Positions 47,361 to 56,989 of a stretch of DNA of 64,000 nt are shown in pieces. The notes below the pieces were generated by a model. That model did no database searches. It saw only the letters and a list, made by a program, of their open reading frames with translations, and had not been told where the DNA came from. Numbering within the stretch: position 1 is the first letter of the stretch; each line of letters starts with the position of its first letter. Made by a program: the position numbers and the translations under genes. The stretch spans positions 1-64,000 of the forward strand of contig JPHH03000086.1 in NCBI GenBank assembly GCA_000750105.3. The letters run 5' to 3'. The DNA is from Tolypocladium sp. Sup5 PDA-1 (lineage: Eukaryota; Ascomycota; Sordariomycetes; Hypocreales; Ophiocordycipitaceae).

Positions 47361-50047
47361 TTACTGATCAAACTTCATCTTGAAGACGTCGTTAATCCTC
47401 TTGGGGTCGGGAGCCAGGCCAAACGACCTGCAGGTCTCGTAGAAACACTTCATGCATCCTCCGCACCTATACGCACTCATGAAGTAGGCGTTGTCGGTGA
47501 TCGGCTCCTCCGCCCTCTGATAGTACGGCGGCGTGGGGGCGTACATGATGGCCCGCTCGCGGGCGCCGCTGCTCACACTCCTGCCGCAAAAGGGCTGCGT
47601 GCGGGCAATCCAGTAGAGGTTTTTCCGCTTGTACTCTCTCAAGCCCGGCAGATACAAGTCCTTGCCAAGCTCCTGCGTCGCCCGCCAGGCAAGGTGGGCG
47701 GCCTCCATGCCGTAGATGTCGCCGAGGACCGCCTCAAATGTTTCTGTGATGCGAGAGTGCAGCATCCTGCCCTGGTTATGCGTCCTCGAGTTCCAGCGCC
47801 AGCCGAGGCAGTTGATCTGCTTGGTGTAATGCTCAAGGTCTGTCGCGGTCCAGCTGTCGCCGCGGATGGACCCGTTGTTCTGGTACTGCTGGCCGATGCC
47901 ATTGAACGCCCCCATCATGTGGTTCCCGATGAAGGTGCCGAGGCCGGCGTAGTTGACCCAGCCCGGCACGCCGACGGCAAAGACGGGCTTCCGCATGATG
48001 CCGGCGGGAATGATGAGCTGGTTGTGCAGGGGCGAGTAGAAGGGCTCCTGCGAGTGCGCGAGGATGGGCCACTCGTCGCGGCTCTGGGGGGCCTTGTTGA
48101 GCCGCGACCAGGTCCGGTTGATGTGCCAGCTCTCGAGGTTGAAGTAGTCGTGGATGTGAGTCCACTTCTCCGGCCGCCGCAGCGAGTAGGCATACTCCAT
48201 GGTGTTGTCTTCCCACTGCTTGGTGTCCTTGCCGGTGCGGACCTCGGCGCCAGAGTAGAACTCGGCAAGCGACTCGGGCTTGAGCAAGTTGGGAGACTGT
48301 GGGCCATGTCAGTATCTAGCCTCTCTACGACAGGCGGGTGCATTGTCTAGGCAGTTGGTCTCACCTTTGGGTATCCGATGGAAATGTCAAGGCTGTCGAG
48401 CTTGGAGGTAGAAAACATCGAGCCCTGGGAGCTCATCCACGGCGTATCCACCAGCAGCTCCCTCCAACTATCCTGGATACTTGCAGCCAATTTACCGACG
48501 GCTTCCGTCTGCTGCGGCGAGTACTCCTTGCGGATGTAGAACGAGTCGAGGATGTGTCCGAAATGCCTCTGCGCCCGCGACAGGCACTTTTCCGGCGCCG
48601 TGGCATTGTCAGGCTACGAGGGCTAGTCAGCGCAGAGCTCATCTTCCGGATTCAGTATGAAGGAAACTCACCTTGCCCCACCAGCCCCATGTATGAGTAT
48701 GGTATCTCTTGGCCCAGTCCATGTCCCAGAGCCCCTGCGTCTGGATGAAGGCCTGGAACAGCATGTACGAGCGTACCGTCTCCTTGGTGCGCCCTGCCAA
48801 GGTCTTCTCCAGCTCCGCAAAGTATTCCGGGAGCACCACCTCGACGGTGTCAATGGTGGTGTTGTTGGGTCGCGGGTGGGACTGGATGACATCGTGCAAA
48901 CGGAGCCAGGGGTTCATCTTCTCAAGTTCGGCCATGTTCATTTCCTGGACATGGTCCTAAGATTCAGTTAGCTCGCTGCCTTTGCTCGGACAGCCACCAC
49001 AATGCGGGTCAATCTCACCTTGATCATAGCCTTGCCACGGTATCCGCGGTGGATTTTCAAGAGATCGCGCTCCAGCTTGAGCAAGTTCTCGGGGAGCTTG
49101 TGCATGTCCTGGACGCGCTCCACGTGCGCTCCATGGGCGTGCTCCAGAAACAGGGCCTGGTGCTGCCCATAGACCCTCCAGATGTTTTCGATGCTGCCGA
49201 ACAGGCCTTCCTGGGGCACGATTGTCTCATCATGAGGAGTCACGACAATGGCGGTTTTGGTCTGTCATTGCATGACGCGGTCAGCAGGTGGACGAGCCAC
49301 ACCAAAGAAAGGGGGCGGTTGAAGGGGAGGGGATCACTTACAGGGTCGATGAGAGACTGCTGGACGGTGAACTTGGCGAATGGGAAGATGCCGAAACGGG
49401 CAAGGTTGACCTGGGCGTCGCGGATCATGAAGGCGTCGGTCAATTCAAGTTTCTCGGTGGTGTCGATGGCGGGCTGGTACGTGGTGATGTTGTCGTTGCT
49501 GCGGAATGGCTTGGTGCCATCCAACTTGGCAAAGGCGCGGTGGACCTCCTCCATGAGCTCGAGGAAGTACATGTCTTTGCGCTCACCCCGGGTATCGCCC
49601 AGGCAGGTGTCGTAGTACTGGGTGACCAGCTCCAGGTTCTTCTTGTCAACGCCCACGGATCCCTCGAGCGTGAGCTCGGAGTCGGACAGGGATTTTGACA
49701 CCTCGACGTAGGGCAGGGTGAGGAACCCGCGGACAATGCCGTCCACTTCGTCCTGCATGTTGGTCATGGTGGTCATGATGGCCCTGTGCGCGGGCAGCAC
49801 GCTCTTTTCCTCGAAGCCTCCGCATACCACTGGAGACGGACGACTCGGTCAGTAAACTTTGTCCAGGGAAGAGGGGGGAGGGGGGGAGGGGGGGGGGGGG
49901 TGCCGAGCTGGCGAGAAACTCACCCTCATACCAGTCGGCGCACTTGTCTAAGAATTCGTGCTTCTTGGAAATGCTCGACCTGAAATGCCGAGCCAGGTCA
50001 AAGCATGCCGGCGAGGTACACTCCGTGGCGTTCGACACGGCTTGCAT
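47361..50047 (-). CDS. M13 (neprilysin)-like protein lacking catalytic residues; predicted pseudopeptidase
   Basis: Exons 49924-50047, 49342-49829, 49019-49261, 48672-48956, 48365-48613 and 47361-48296 total 2325 nt (774 aa), a full-length M13 protein. The N-terminus has the M13 ectodomain cysteines (CTSPAC; DKCADWYEVVCGG; Cys10, 15, 36, 44). The C-terminal domain has EPFYSP, IIPAGI and VNYAGLG, which align with the family's NAFYxP, FPAGIL and VNYGGIG. Where active enzymes have HExxH this protein has Asn588-His-Met-Met-Gly592. Where they have ENIAD it has Ala652-Val-Leu-Gly-Asp656. The C-terminal substrate-stabilising His also appears to be Tyr. The two zinc His and the zinc Glu are therefore missing. 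There is no signal peptide or membrane anchor; TAG lies in frame six bases before the ATG. The spliced frame is intact, so it is not an obvious pseudogene. A binding or regulatory role is inference. Confidence 0.88.
49869..49901. repeat. G-rich tract inside intron 1 of the M13-like gene
   Basis: Almost pure G on the plus strand with a few A bases (runs of 6, 7 and 13 G), so C-rich in the transcript. It lies within intron 49830-49923. Such homopolymers are prone to length error in sequencing and to real length variation; it does not touch coding sequence. Confidence 0.85.
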
Positions 50048-50112
50048 CTTGAGCTATGCGCGGGCTGGGGAGTGTGCCGCTTTGGATGTTGTGAGAGGGA
50101 GAAGGACGGGTC

Positions 50113-50120
50113 TTTATAAA
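50113..50120 (-). promoter_or_regulatory. TATA-like box, proximal promoter copy of M13-like gene
   Basis: TTTATAAA, about 66 bp upstream of the start codon. This leaves room for a transcript start roughly 30 bp downstream and a short leader. Confidence 0.6.
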
Positions 50121-50271
50121 CCTCGATCAGCTCGGCAGATCTGCTTGAATATTTTTCGTGCATGGAAAGCCTCAAGAACTCACTTTCGCGCGTCGTGAAA
50201 GTTTTGTGCAGCTTTGGATGTAGTGAGAGGGGGGGGTCAAAGGGGAAGAAATAGAGAGAGGAGGACGGGGC

Positions 50272-50278
50272 TATATAA
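50272..50278 (-). promoter_or_regulatory. TATA-like box, distal promoter copy of M13-like gene
   Basis: TATATAA on the plus strand (TTATATA on the gene strand), at the position in copy B equivalent to the TTTATAAA of copy A. Confidence 0.5.
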
Positions 50279-50613
50279 GGCCACGATCAGCTGGACAGAT
50301 CAGCTCGAATATTTTCGCTCATGGAAAGGCCCTTGAACCCACTTTCGCGCGTCTTGAAAGTATATCTATGATACAGAGTGTAGCCCCAACGGTGCTGTGA
50401 GATCCATCCGCAAGGCAAAACTCTCGGTCCGTCGGGGCAGAGGCCGCATGTCAAGGTTTGGAGGCTCTGCAGAGGCACTGATTCGCCAAAAGCCATTGCA
50501 CAGTTTGTAGACAGTCGATCAGTAATTGCGTAATGGAAATCACGTCTTCAATTGCTATGGAAGGGTTACGGTATAAACGAGGGAAGGGGGGGTTCCTCTG
50601 TCTGCTGTCTGGC

Positions 50614-51437
50614 TCACTGGGTCGGGGGAGGCCGAGCGGGAATCCCCAGCTTCTGGATCTGGACGCGAGAAATCATACCGACGACAACGAGCCCAGTGCC
50701 AAGTAACACGGCCCACCACTGAATCCCCAACACCTTCACATTGTAATCCGTGCTCGTGGCGTACACCACCGTGATCAGCAGCACGGGCAGCGTCAGGTAT
50801 CCAAGGATCCGGTGAAACCTCCACACCGACCGCGCCCTCGCCTCGCCCCCGTACAGCACCGGCGTCGCCCACATTGTAAATCCCATGAGGTACTGCAGGG
50901 CCAGGAGGGCGCAGGTGATGACGCCAAAGTAGGCGTGGACGGAGTGAAAGTGCGCGCCGCGGCTGGCGTACTTGTTGTACTCGATGATGACGATGCCGCC
51001 CACGAGCAGCAGAAAGGCCAAGAGGTTGAGCCCCGCGTGCACGCGCTGGCCGAGGCGCTTCTGGTCCGCGGTGTGGGTGGGCTGGAGGAAGAGCACCGAC
51101 TGTATCAGGGTGAAGACGGCGAGCGACTGGAGGAGCGGGTGGCCCGAGAAGAAGATGAGCGGCTGCTGGAGGACGCTCGCCCAGACGAGCAGCAGCAGGA
51201 GGAAGGCGCCGAGCTGGGCAATGACGGCGGTTCCTAGCATAAACTGTAAGCTCGAGTTGGCGCAGGAGGCAGAGCGAGCGAGGGCGTACCCATGGTGAGA
51301 TTCATCCAGATCGATGCACCCTGACGCTGAGAGGCGTCGCCGGGTCGTCCAAGAAGCGGTTCGGTCTCTCCAGCGCCGGTGCCTTCGGCTTCAGCTCTGG
51401 CCGGCGGCCGCGCTGGGATGCCCGTGGCACTCGCCAT
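50614..51437 (-). CDS. Cytochrome b561-domain membrane protein
   Basis: Exons 51290-51437 and 50614-51233 (56-nt intron, acceptor CTAG) give 255 aa. After a hydrophilic N-tail of about 48 residues come six hydrophobic segments (about 52-75, 83-100, 117-134, 148-168, 192-209, 218-236). Four histidines sit in the b561 pattern: His81 (SGHPLLQ), His115 (RVHAGL), His149 (SVHAYFG) and His190 (RFHRILGY), the expected ligands for two b-type haems. Such proteins move electrons across a membrane, often from ascorbate-like donors to monodehydroascorbate or ferric iron; the substrates here are unknown. The N-tail contains ETEPLL (Glu24 to Leu28-Leu29), an acidic dileucine signal of the kind that directs proteins to vacuoles through AP-3. 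It is a tandem neighbour of the M13-like gene but separated by the duplicated promoter, so the two are probably transcribed independently. Confidence 0.9.
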
Positions 51438-51802
51438 TTTATAGCAATTCCGGGACGTCGACAGAATAGGCTCAGAGTTGGTGGCTGCGTGAGGACGGAC
51501 GCGGGCCGCAAGGCGCGACTCTAGCTTGGCTGAGGGCGTCGTGTAAGTGAAAGCTTAAGAAGCCCCGCGGCGTGGCTTGGGGCGACGGAGGGCACGCGAC
51601 ACGCGAGCCGCGTTCAAAGCAACTTTGGGGAGGCTTGATGCAAGTGAAGGTTCTGCTTTCTGCACTTGCAAACGAGGAAGATGAAGTTGCGTCGTCGCCC
51701 GCTTCTTCGCGTGCCACAAGGTTGGGTGATGACGGCATGTCGATGGTGGGGACTCTGGGCAGCGCCAGCGCGGGAGCTTACTTTTGCTCGCCCACTCACT
51801 GC

Positions 51803-51845
51803 CAGTGTGAACCGCCCCAGTGTGAACCGCCCAGTGTGAACCGCC
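51803..51845. repeat. Three tandem copies of CAGTGTGAACCGCC
   Basis: Copies at 51803-51816, 51818-51831 and 51832-51845; a single C separates the first two. It lies about 370-410 bp upstream of the b561 start. Confidence 0.92.
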
Positions 51846-51899
51846 CGCCCCCCGCCCCCCTCCGCCCCCCGCCCCCCTCCGCCCCCTCCGCCCCTGGCC
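51846..51899. repeat. C-rich tract with quadruplex potential on the minus strand
   Basis: Successive runs of four to six C separated by G or TCCG. The minus strand, which is the coding direction of the b561 gene, therefore has well over four G-runs of three or more with short loops, which meets the usual quadruplex pattern. Function is unproven. Confidence 0.7.
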
Positions 51900-52397
51900 C
51901 TTGAGCATTATCCGGGGACTGTGACATATCATCATCAAGGCCGGGGATCACGTCAAGGGCAGTGTATGTAAGTCACGTCCGTAGATTATTCGCATTCTCC
52001 GCGTCGGGATTCATGGAGCCGTTGTCCGAGATATCCCCGCGTTGGCAAATACTACCCGGCGCCGCGCGTTTGTGTTGGTTCGGACTTTTGAGATGTGATG
52101 TGGAAAGATGCAGGGTACTTCGCGTTGGACCCTTCGACGAGTAACCGTTGTGTGACGTCCACGGCAGCAGAGTCGTCGCATGGCCGCTATCCTGTCTCCG
52201 TCAGCTGGGCCCGTCGATGTCCGGAGCCGGAGCTCGACGAAGACACGGCTCCGATTCCGCCCGGTATAGGGTAGGCACATGCCAGCGCGCAAGTCCCGCA
52301 CCACGGCGCGCGGCCGGACGCTGCCTGATGAGTGTCGTCGGCATCAAGTTGCGTCCGCTCGCCAGCAGAATCCAACAACGTGATCAATACGATTACC

Positions 52398-52403
52398 TGA
52401 TAG
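52398..52403 (+). promoter_or_regulatory. GATA-factor site TGATAG upstream of allantoicase
   Basis: Matches HGATAR, the site of AreA/NIT2-type nitrogen regulators, about 285 bp before the allantoicase ATG. Ureide-degrading genes are known to be under nitrogen catabolite control in fungi. Confidence 0.4.
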
Positions 52404-52577
52404 CCTATGTTCCCTCTGCAGGACGACAGATGCGGCCCGCTGGGCCTTGTTTGAGGTTGTAACCAGCTTGGCGTGCAGCGAGTTGCTGGCGACGGCCGAG
52501 CCCCGGCGTCGGAAGTGGCCGATATCCACCGGTTCAAAAGGGTGGCTGCCCGCACCTCCTCCGTTCACGACGCCGCC

Positions 52578-52583
52578 TTATCT
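52578..52583 (-). promoter_or_regulatory. GATA-factor site AGATAA (reverse strand) upstream of allantoicase
   Basis: TTATCT on the plus strand, about 100 bp before the ATG. This is the second HGATAR match in the short promoter; paired sites are favoured by AreA-type factors. Confidence 0.45.
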
Positions 52584-52683
52584 TGCCAGTGAGTCTTGAC
52601 ATCTCATCGCCATATCAAAGACACTTGCACCAGAATTCAAAACAGCCTAAAAACCAGCAAACCAGCCCTCGACTTAGCACATC

Positions 52684-53827
52684 ATGGCCCCCATCGCAGA
52701 TGAGGTTGCGTACAAGCTCGACGACGTCAAGACGACGTCGCTGGGCCCCAACGACATTGACAAGACGTTCCGCTCCAGTTGCATTGGTAAGGCGTTCCCA
52801 CAACTCGCCCGAAAGAATACAGCCGTGATTTTTCTAACATTCGCGTGAATCAGACCTCGTATCGGCAACACTGGGCGGTAAGATCCTTGCCTTCTCAGAC
52901 GAGTGGTTTGCCGAGGCGGCCAACCTGCTGACACCCACTGCCCCCATCTCCCAGCCGGGCAAGATGGTCTTCACAGGTGCGTGGTACGACGGGTGGGAGA
53001 CTAGACGACACAACCAAGAGCCCTTTGACTGGGTCGTCATCCGCCTGGGCGTCGCTTCTGGCACCGTCGCGGGCGTCGAGGTCGACACGGCCTTCTTCAC
53101 CGGCAACTACGCGCCCGCCATCTCCGTGGAGGGCTGCTTCAGCGCCAACGACGAGGAAGTCGTCTCCTGGCAGGGCGGCCGAGGCAAGTGGGAGACCATT
53201 CTCGGCGTCAACGAGTGCGGACCCTCGCAGCGCTTCGGATGGAAGCTCAACGCACCCTCGGGCAAGCAGTACACGCATGTGCGGCTCAACATGTACGCCG
53301 ACGGCGGCATCGCGCGGTTCCGGCTCTTCGGCCACGCGGTGCCCGTGTTCCCGGAGGACAAGGAGGCCATCTTCGAGCTCGCCGCGGCCCAGAACGGCGG
53401 CGTGGCCGTGTCGTGCAGCGACCAGCACTTCGGCACCAAGGACAACCTGCTGCTCCCCGGCCGCGGCAAGGACATGGGCGACGGGTGGGAGACGGCGCGG
53501 TCCCGAGGCAAAGACCACATTGACTGGGCCATTATCAAGCTCGGTGCCCCTGGCTATATCCAGAAGTTTGTCGCTGACACTGCCCACTTCAGGGGCAACT
53601 TTCCGCAGAAGGTGGCTATCCAGGCCATCGCCTGGGGAGGGGATGGAGAGCCGGAGGCCAAGGCCGAGGGCTGGCAGGAGGTCGTGGCTCCGAGCAAGAT
53701 GGGGCCCGACCAGGAGCACGAGTTGCCCTGCGCCGCGAAGGAGGCCGTCTTTACCCATGTCAAGCTGATTATGATTCCGGACGGCGGTGTCAAGAGGCTG
53801 CGGGCGTTTGGCAAGCGGCTTGCATAA
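52684..53827 (+). CDS. DAL2: Allantoicase
   Basis: Hydrolyses allantoate to ureidoglycolate and urea in purine/ureide breakdown for nitrogen. Exons 52684-52786 and 52854-53827 give 358 aa, the usual length. The protein is two homologous jelly-roll repeats (about 20-185 and 205-355). Repeat 1 has GAWYDGWETRRHN and PFDWVVIRLG; repeat 2 has GDGWETARSRGKDHIDWAII. Both contain paired strand motifs (VEVDTAFFTGNYAP; VADTAHFRGNFP), and HVRLNMYADGGIARFR is mirrored by HVKLIMIPDGGVKRLR. The intron splits an Asp codon near residue 35. The start has a clean context (atcATGg), and two GATA sites lie upstream. No other purine-pathway gene is in the window, so there is no cluster here. Confidence 0.96.
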
Positions 53828-54337
53828 GGGCCTGCGTGCGAAGCCTATGATTAGACGTTATCCTCGCCCGTCGGGGCTGAATGTTCCGCCGCAGTACGGC
53901 GGAATCCGCACAGATGGCATGTCACCAGAGACTTGGATGAGGAATGAAACTAAATCATATTAAATTGAATTAATATTGGAGAACAGAGTGGTCGTGCAAT
54001 CCAGAGCTGTCCCTGTTGGTGCGCGGGGTGCACGGGCCAACGTCACCTGTTCTGGCAAATGACGACGTTCGGTGACGGCGGTCGGTCGGTACCTTATCCG
54101 TGCCGCCCCATGCCAGCTCCCACGCCGCGCCCTCTCCCACTATTAGGTACCTACCTTGGAGCCATCATCACACGACAGCAGCTTCGCGCGCGCCCTCCCC
54201 CAGCAGAGCGGCCTAAATGATCCCGCGGCCTCGAGTCCGCCTTTCCTCGCGCTTCCGAGACACGGCGCCTGTGCATCACCGCTAGGACTGCCCGACGTCC
54301 ATGAGCCAGGGCCTCTGGCTGTGCCCCTCCTTCCACC
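53828..54337. other. Intergenic region, allantoicase to ankyrin-DIL gene
   Basis: About 510 bp. It begins with an AT-rich stretch (about 53940-53985) suited to a 3' end signal and includes TAGGTACCTACC near 54146, a motif repeated near 57097. It should contain the promoter of the next gene. Confidence 0.5.
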
Positions 54338-56989
54338 ATGGACCCTGGGGACTCGAACAGCAGCGACGGCGACCACCACCCACGCGTCGTTCCTCCCGAC
54401 CTCCCTACATCTCTAGACGACCGGCGACATGCACCCGTCGAGGACTACGTGCGCGAGACGGAGATGTATGATGGCTGGCAAGGTGAGCTCCCGACTCGGG
54501 CCCGCGGCGGTGGGAACGTGGCATCATGCAGCTCTCCTCCTAACACAGCCCCCAGGCCAGTCTCAGTTCCTCACAACGCCGGCGCTGGCGAAGCCTTTAA
54601 ACTTCGGAAACCTCTCGCTGAACGATGCCGACTACGAACAAGACGTTACCAAGGGCCCCAAGGATAGCGATGCCAGGCTGATGGAGATGCTACAAGCTCA
54701 AGCAGCAGCGCACCAGGCCGGCCAAGGGCTGGAGGACGAGCAGGCGGTCGCCAACGACGACAAACTGACCGACTCGGAGAAGAAGGACATGCTGCAAAAG
54801 GCATTGACCATGGCCGCCAGCAACGGCGATGTCGCGAAGGTCAAGAAGCTCCTGAGCGGCCGCGCCAAGTCATTTGCCGATGTCAACGCTTCGGACGAGG
54901 ATGGAACACCACCTCTGATATATGCAAGCTGTTTCGTAAGCCGAGTACGACTTGTCCCGCGGAAGACTACGTGTGTTGACCGAGTCCCTAGGGCCACGAG
55001 AGCGTCGTACAAGCTCTAATCGAGGCGGGCGCCGACGTCAACAAGCAGGATCGGAACCAGTGGAGTGCGCTCATGTGGGCAATGACGAACCGGCACAAGG
55101 GCATCGCGAAGCTATTGCTGGACAACAAGGCGTCCTCGGACCAGAAGACGTCGTCTGGGCGGACGGCGTTCGATTTCGTGCCTCCGGATAGCGAAATGTC
55201 GTACTATCTGCACGACAATGGCTACAACATCGGAAACGCGGGCGTAACCGACGATTTCTACAGTCCTGGCTTCTCCCAGGACCGGTTCGAGGAAGAAATG
55301 GCAGAGAACGAAATGCGGAGGCGGCTGATGATGGAGAGTGCTAGGGACCTCGAGGTCGATCTGGGCAACGTTGGGATGGATGACCAGCCAGAGGTAGGTC
55401 TTCGCTCGAACCCTGTGATGCCTCGTGGGCGTCGGACTGCTGACGTGGATGGCCAGCCTGCCGATGAGCTCGAAGAAGAGCAGCAGGAATTTGATTGGAG
55501 CCGCTGCCTGCACGACCAGATGTTCGTCTTCCAGGATCACGAGCTCGATCGGATACTCGACATTGTCATCACGAAAATGACGCCGCAGAGGTCGCCTTCG
55601 CAGAAGCCCGTGCCTGCCAACATGATCTTCCTCAGTGCAAGATACGCCCACTATCACTCGAGCCCCGAGTTGCTGGGGAGGCTCCTGGTCACCGCCATGG
55701 ACCTCATTAACGATGTCGTCGAGAGGTTCCAGTGGGACATGACGATATTGGCCTTCTGGATCTCCAACGCAACATTGCTCTTGCACTATCTCAAGAAGGA
55801 TGCCGGACTTGTCGAGGCGACGGCCGAGTTTCAGGCCCAGCTCGCCGAGCTCGTCAACGAAATCTTCATCTTGATTGTCCGCGACGCCGAGAGGCGCCTG
55901 GACAAGGTGCTCGACTCGGCCATGCTGGACCATGAAACCATCCCTGGTTTCGAGGACATTACCTTCCAAAACGAATGGAAGCTGTTTAAGCGCAAGACGA
56001 CGGTCAAGGAGGAGCCGCTGGAGAAGCGCTTCCGTCCTCCGTCGCCGAAGCAGCGCGCCAAGCCGGCACCGCGAAACGTTACATCTCTGCTCTCTTCTAC
56101 ACTGTTCGTGCTGGACCTCTACGATATCCACTCGGTGATTACGGCGCAAATCATCTCGCAGTTGCTGTACTGGATCGGGGCGGAGCTGTTCAACAGAATC
56201 ATGTCGAACAGGAAGTACCTCGCGCGCACCAAGGCCATGCAGATCCGCATGAACATCTCCATCCTGGAGGACTGGGCTCGGACTAATAACAGACAAGCTG
56301 AGCACTACGAGGGAGGAGAGACGAGGTCTTCGGGGGAGACGACGGCCGACGCAGCCAGACGGCACCTGGCGCCGTGCATTCAGCTTCTCCAGTGGCTGCA
56401 GTGCTTCTCGTCGCTCGCGGCGGACGATCTCGAGGCCCTGGTGGGTACGCTGCAGCAACTGAAAAGGCTCACGCCCCAGCAGCTCATGCATGCCGCGACG
56501 CATTACCGGCCAGAGGTGGGAGAGAAGGGGTTGCCCAAGAGCGCCATGAAGTACCTGCTGGCGATCCAAAAGGAGGCGGCTCTTAAACGAGAGCGGCGTC
56601 GCAGCCGAGCGACGTCGCCGCTGCCCAAATCGGGACAGGACAGCACCCCTGTGACTCCCGTCAAGGGCAAGTCCAACGGCAATGCGCTGGAAAACCCCGG
56701 CAGCGTGCAGAGCACGCCAAACCCGAACGGGAACGAAGAGTCTGACGGAGAGGACGACGACGCGCCAGAGCATCTTCTGCTGGACCCGGCGCTGATGCTG
56801 CCGTTTACACTGCCGTCCGTGACGGACATGCTGGTGTCGTACGGGGCAGGGTTCGGAGGAGTGAACCGCGAACGGGAGCGCAAATACATCCCGACGGTGC
56901 CGGCCGAATTTCTGGAGAAGCTGGAAGTGAGCGGCGTCCGAAAGGAGCCCATGTTTGCCGAAAAGGACTGGGAGAATGAGGAGGTGTGA
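54338..56989 (+). CDS. Ankyrin-repeat and DIL (dilute) domain protein
   Basis: Exons 54338-54482, 54556-54935 and 54992-56989 total 2523 nt (840 aa). After a disordered acidic N-terminus, ankyrin repeats span about residues 125-235 (AASNGDVAKVKKLL; GTPPLIYASCFGHESVVQAL; QWSALMWAMTNRHKGIAKLL). The second intron falls within a repeat and splicing restores it. A DIL domain, the cargo-binding fold of class V myosin tails, spans about 385-680, with the typical core QLLYWIGAELFNRIM. The C-tail is disordered with a short conserved-looking end. There is no myosin motor, so it may act as a cargo or adaptor protein in membrane traffic; that is inference. A GTAGGT...CTGAC...CAG segment at 55394-55456 is 63 nt, in frame and stop-free, and could be a third, optional intron (819 aa if removed). 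Confidence 0.9.

Larger units (their letters stand above)
50081..50360 (-). repeat. Imperfect tandem duplication of the M13-like gene promoter
   Basis: Copy A (50081-50201) and copy B (50213-50360) share, in the same order, TTTGGATGT, GTGAGAGGG, a TATA-like element, CGATCAGCT, GCAGAT/ACAGAT, GAATATTTT, CATGGAAAG and ACTTTCGCGCGTC followed by TTGAAAG or GTGAAAG. B is longer because of a purine-rich insertion near 50231-50262. Both copies lie directly upstream of the minus-strand ATG at 50047. Confidence 0.88.
51438..52683. promoter_or_regulatory. Divergent intergenic region between b561 gene and allantoicase
   Basis: About 1.25 kb. It contains the 14-bp repeat and C-rich tract nearer the b561 gene and two GATA-factor motifs nearer allantoicase. 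No gene is supportable. Confidence 0.55.

Noticed and set aside
50055..50175. Upstream exon providing a signal peptide for the M13-like protein
   Set aside because: The only ATG-started frame upstream is polar and the region holds a TATA-like element; no hydrophobic segment is encoded.
55112..56773. 553-codon open frame on the minus strand
   Set aside because: Antisense shadow of the ankyrin-DIL gene, whose plus strand has recognisable ankyrin and DIL motifs and coherent splicing.
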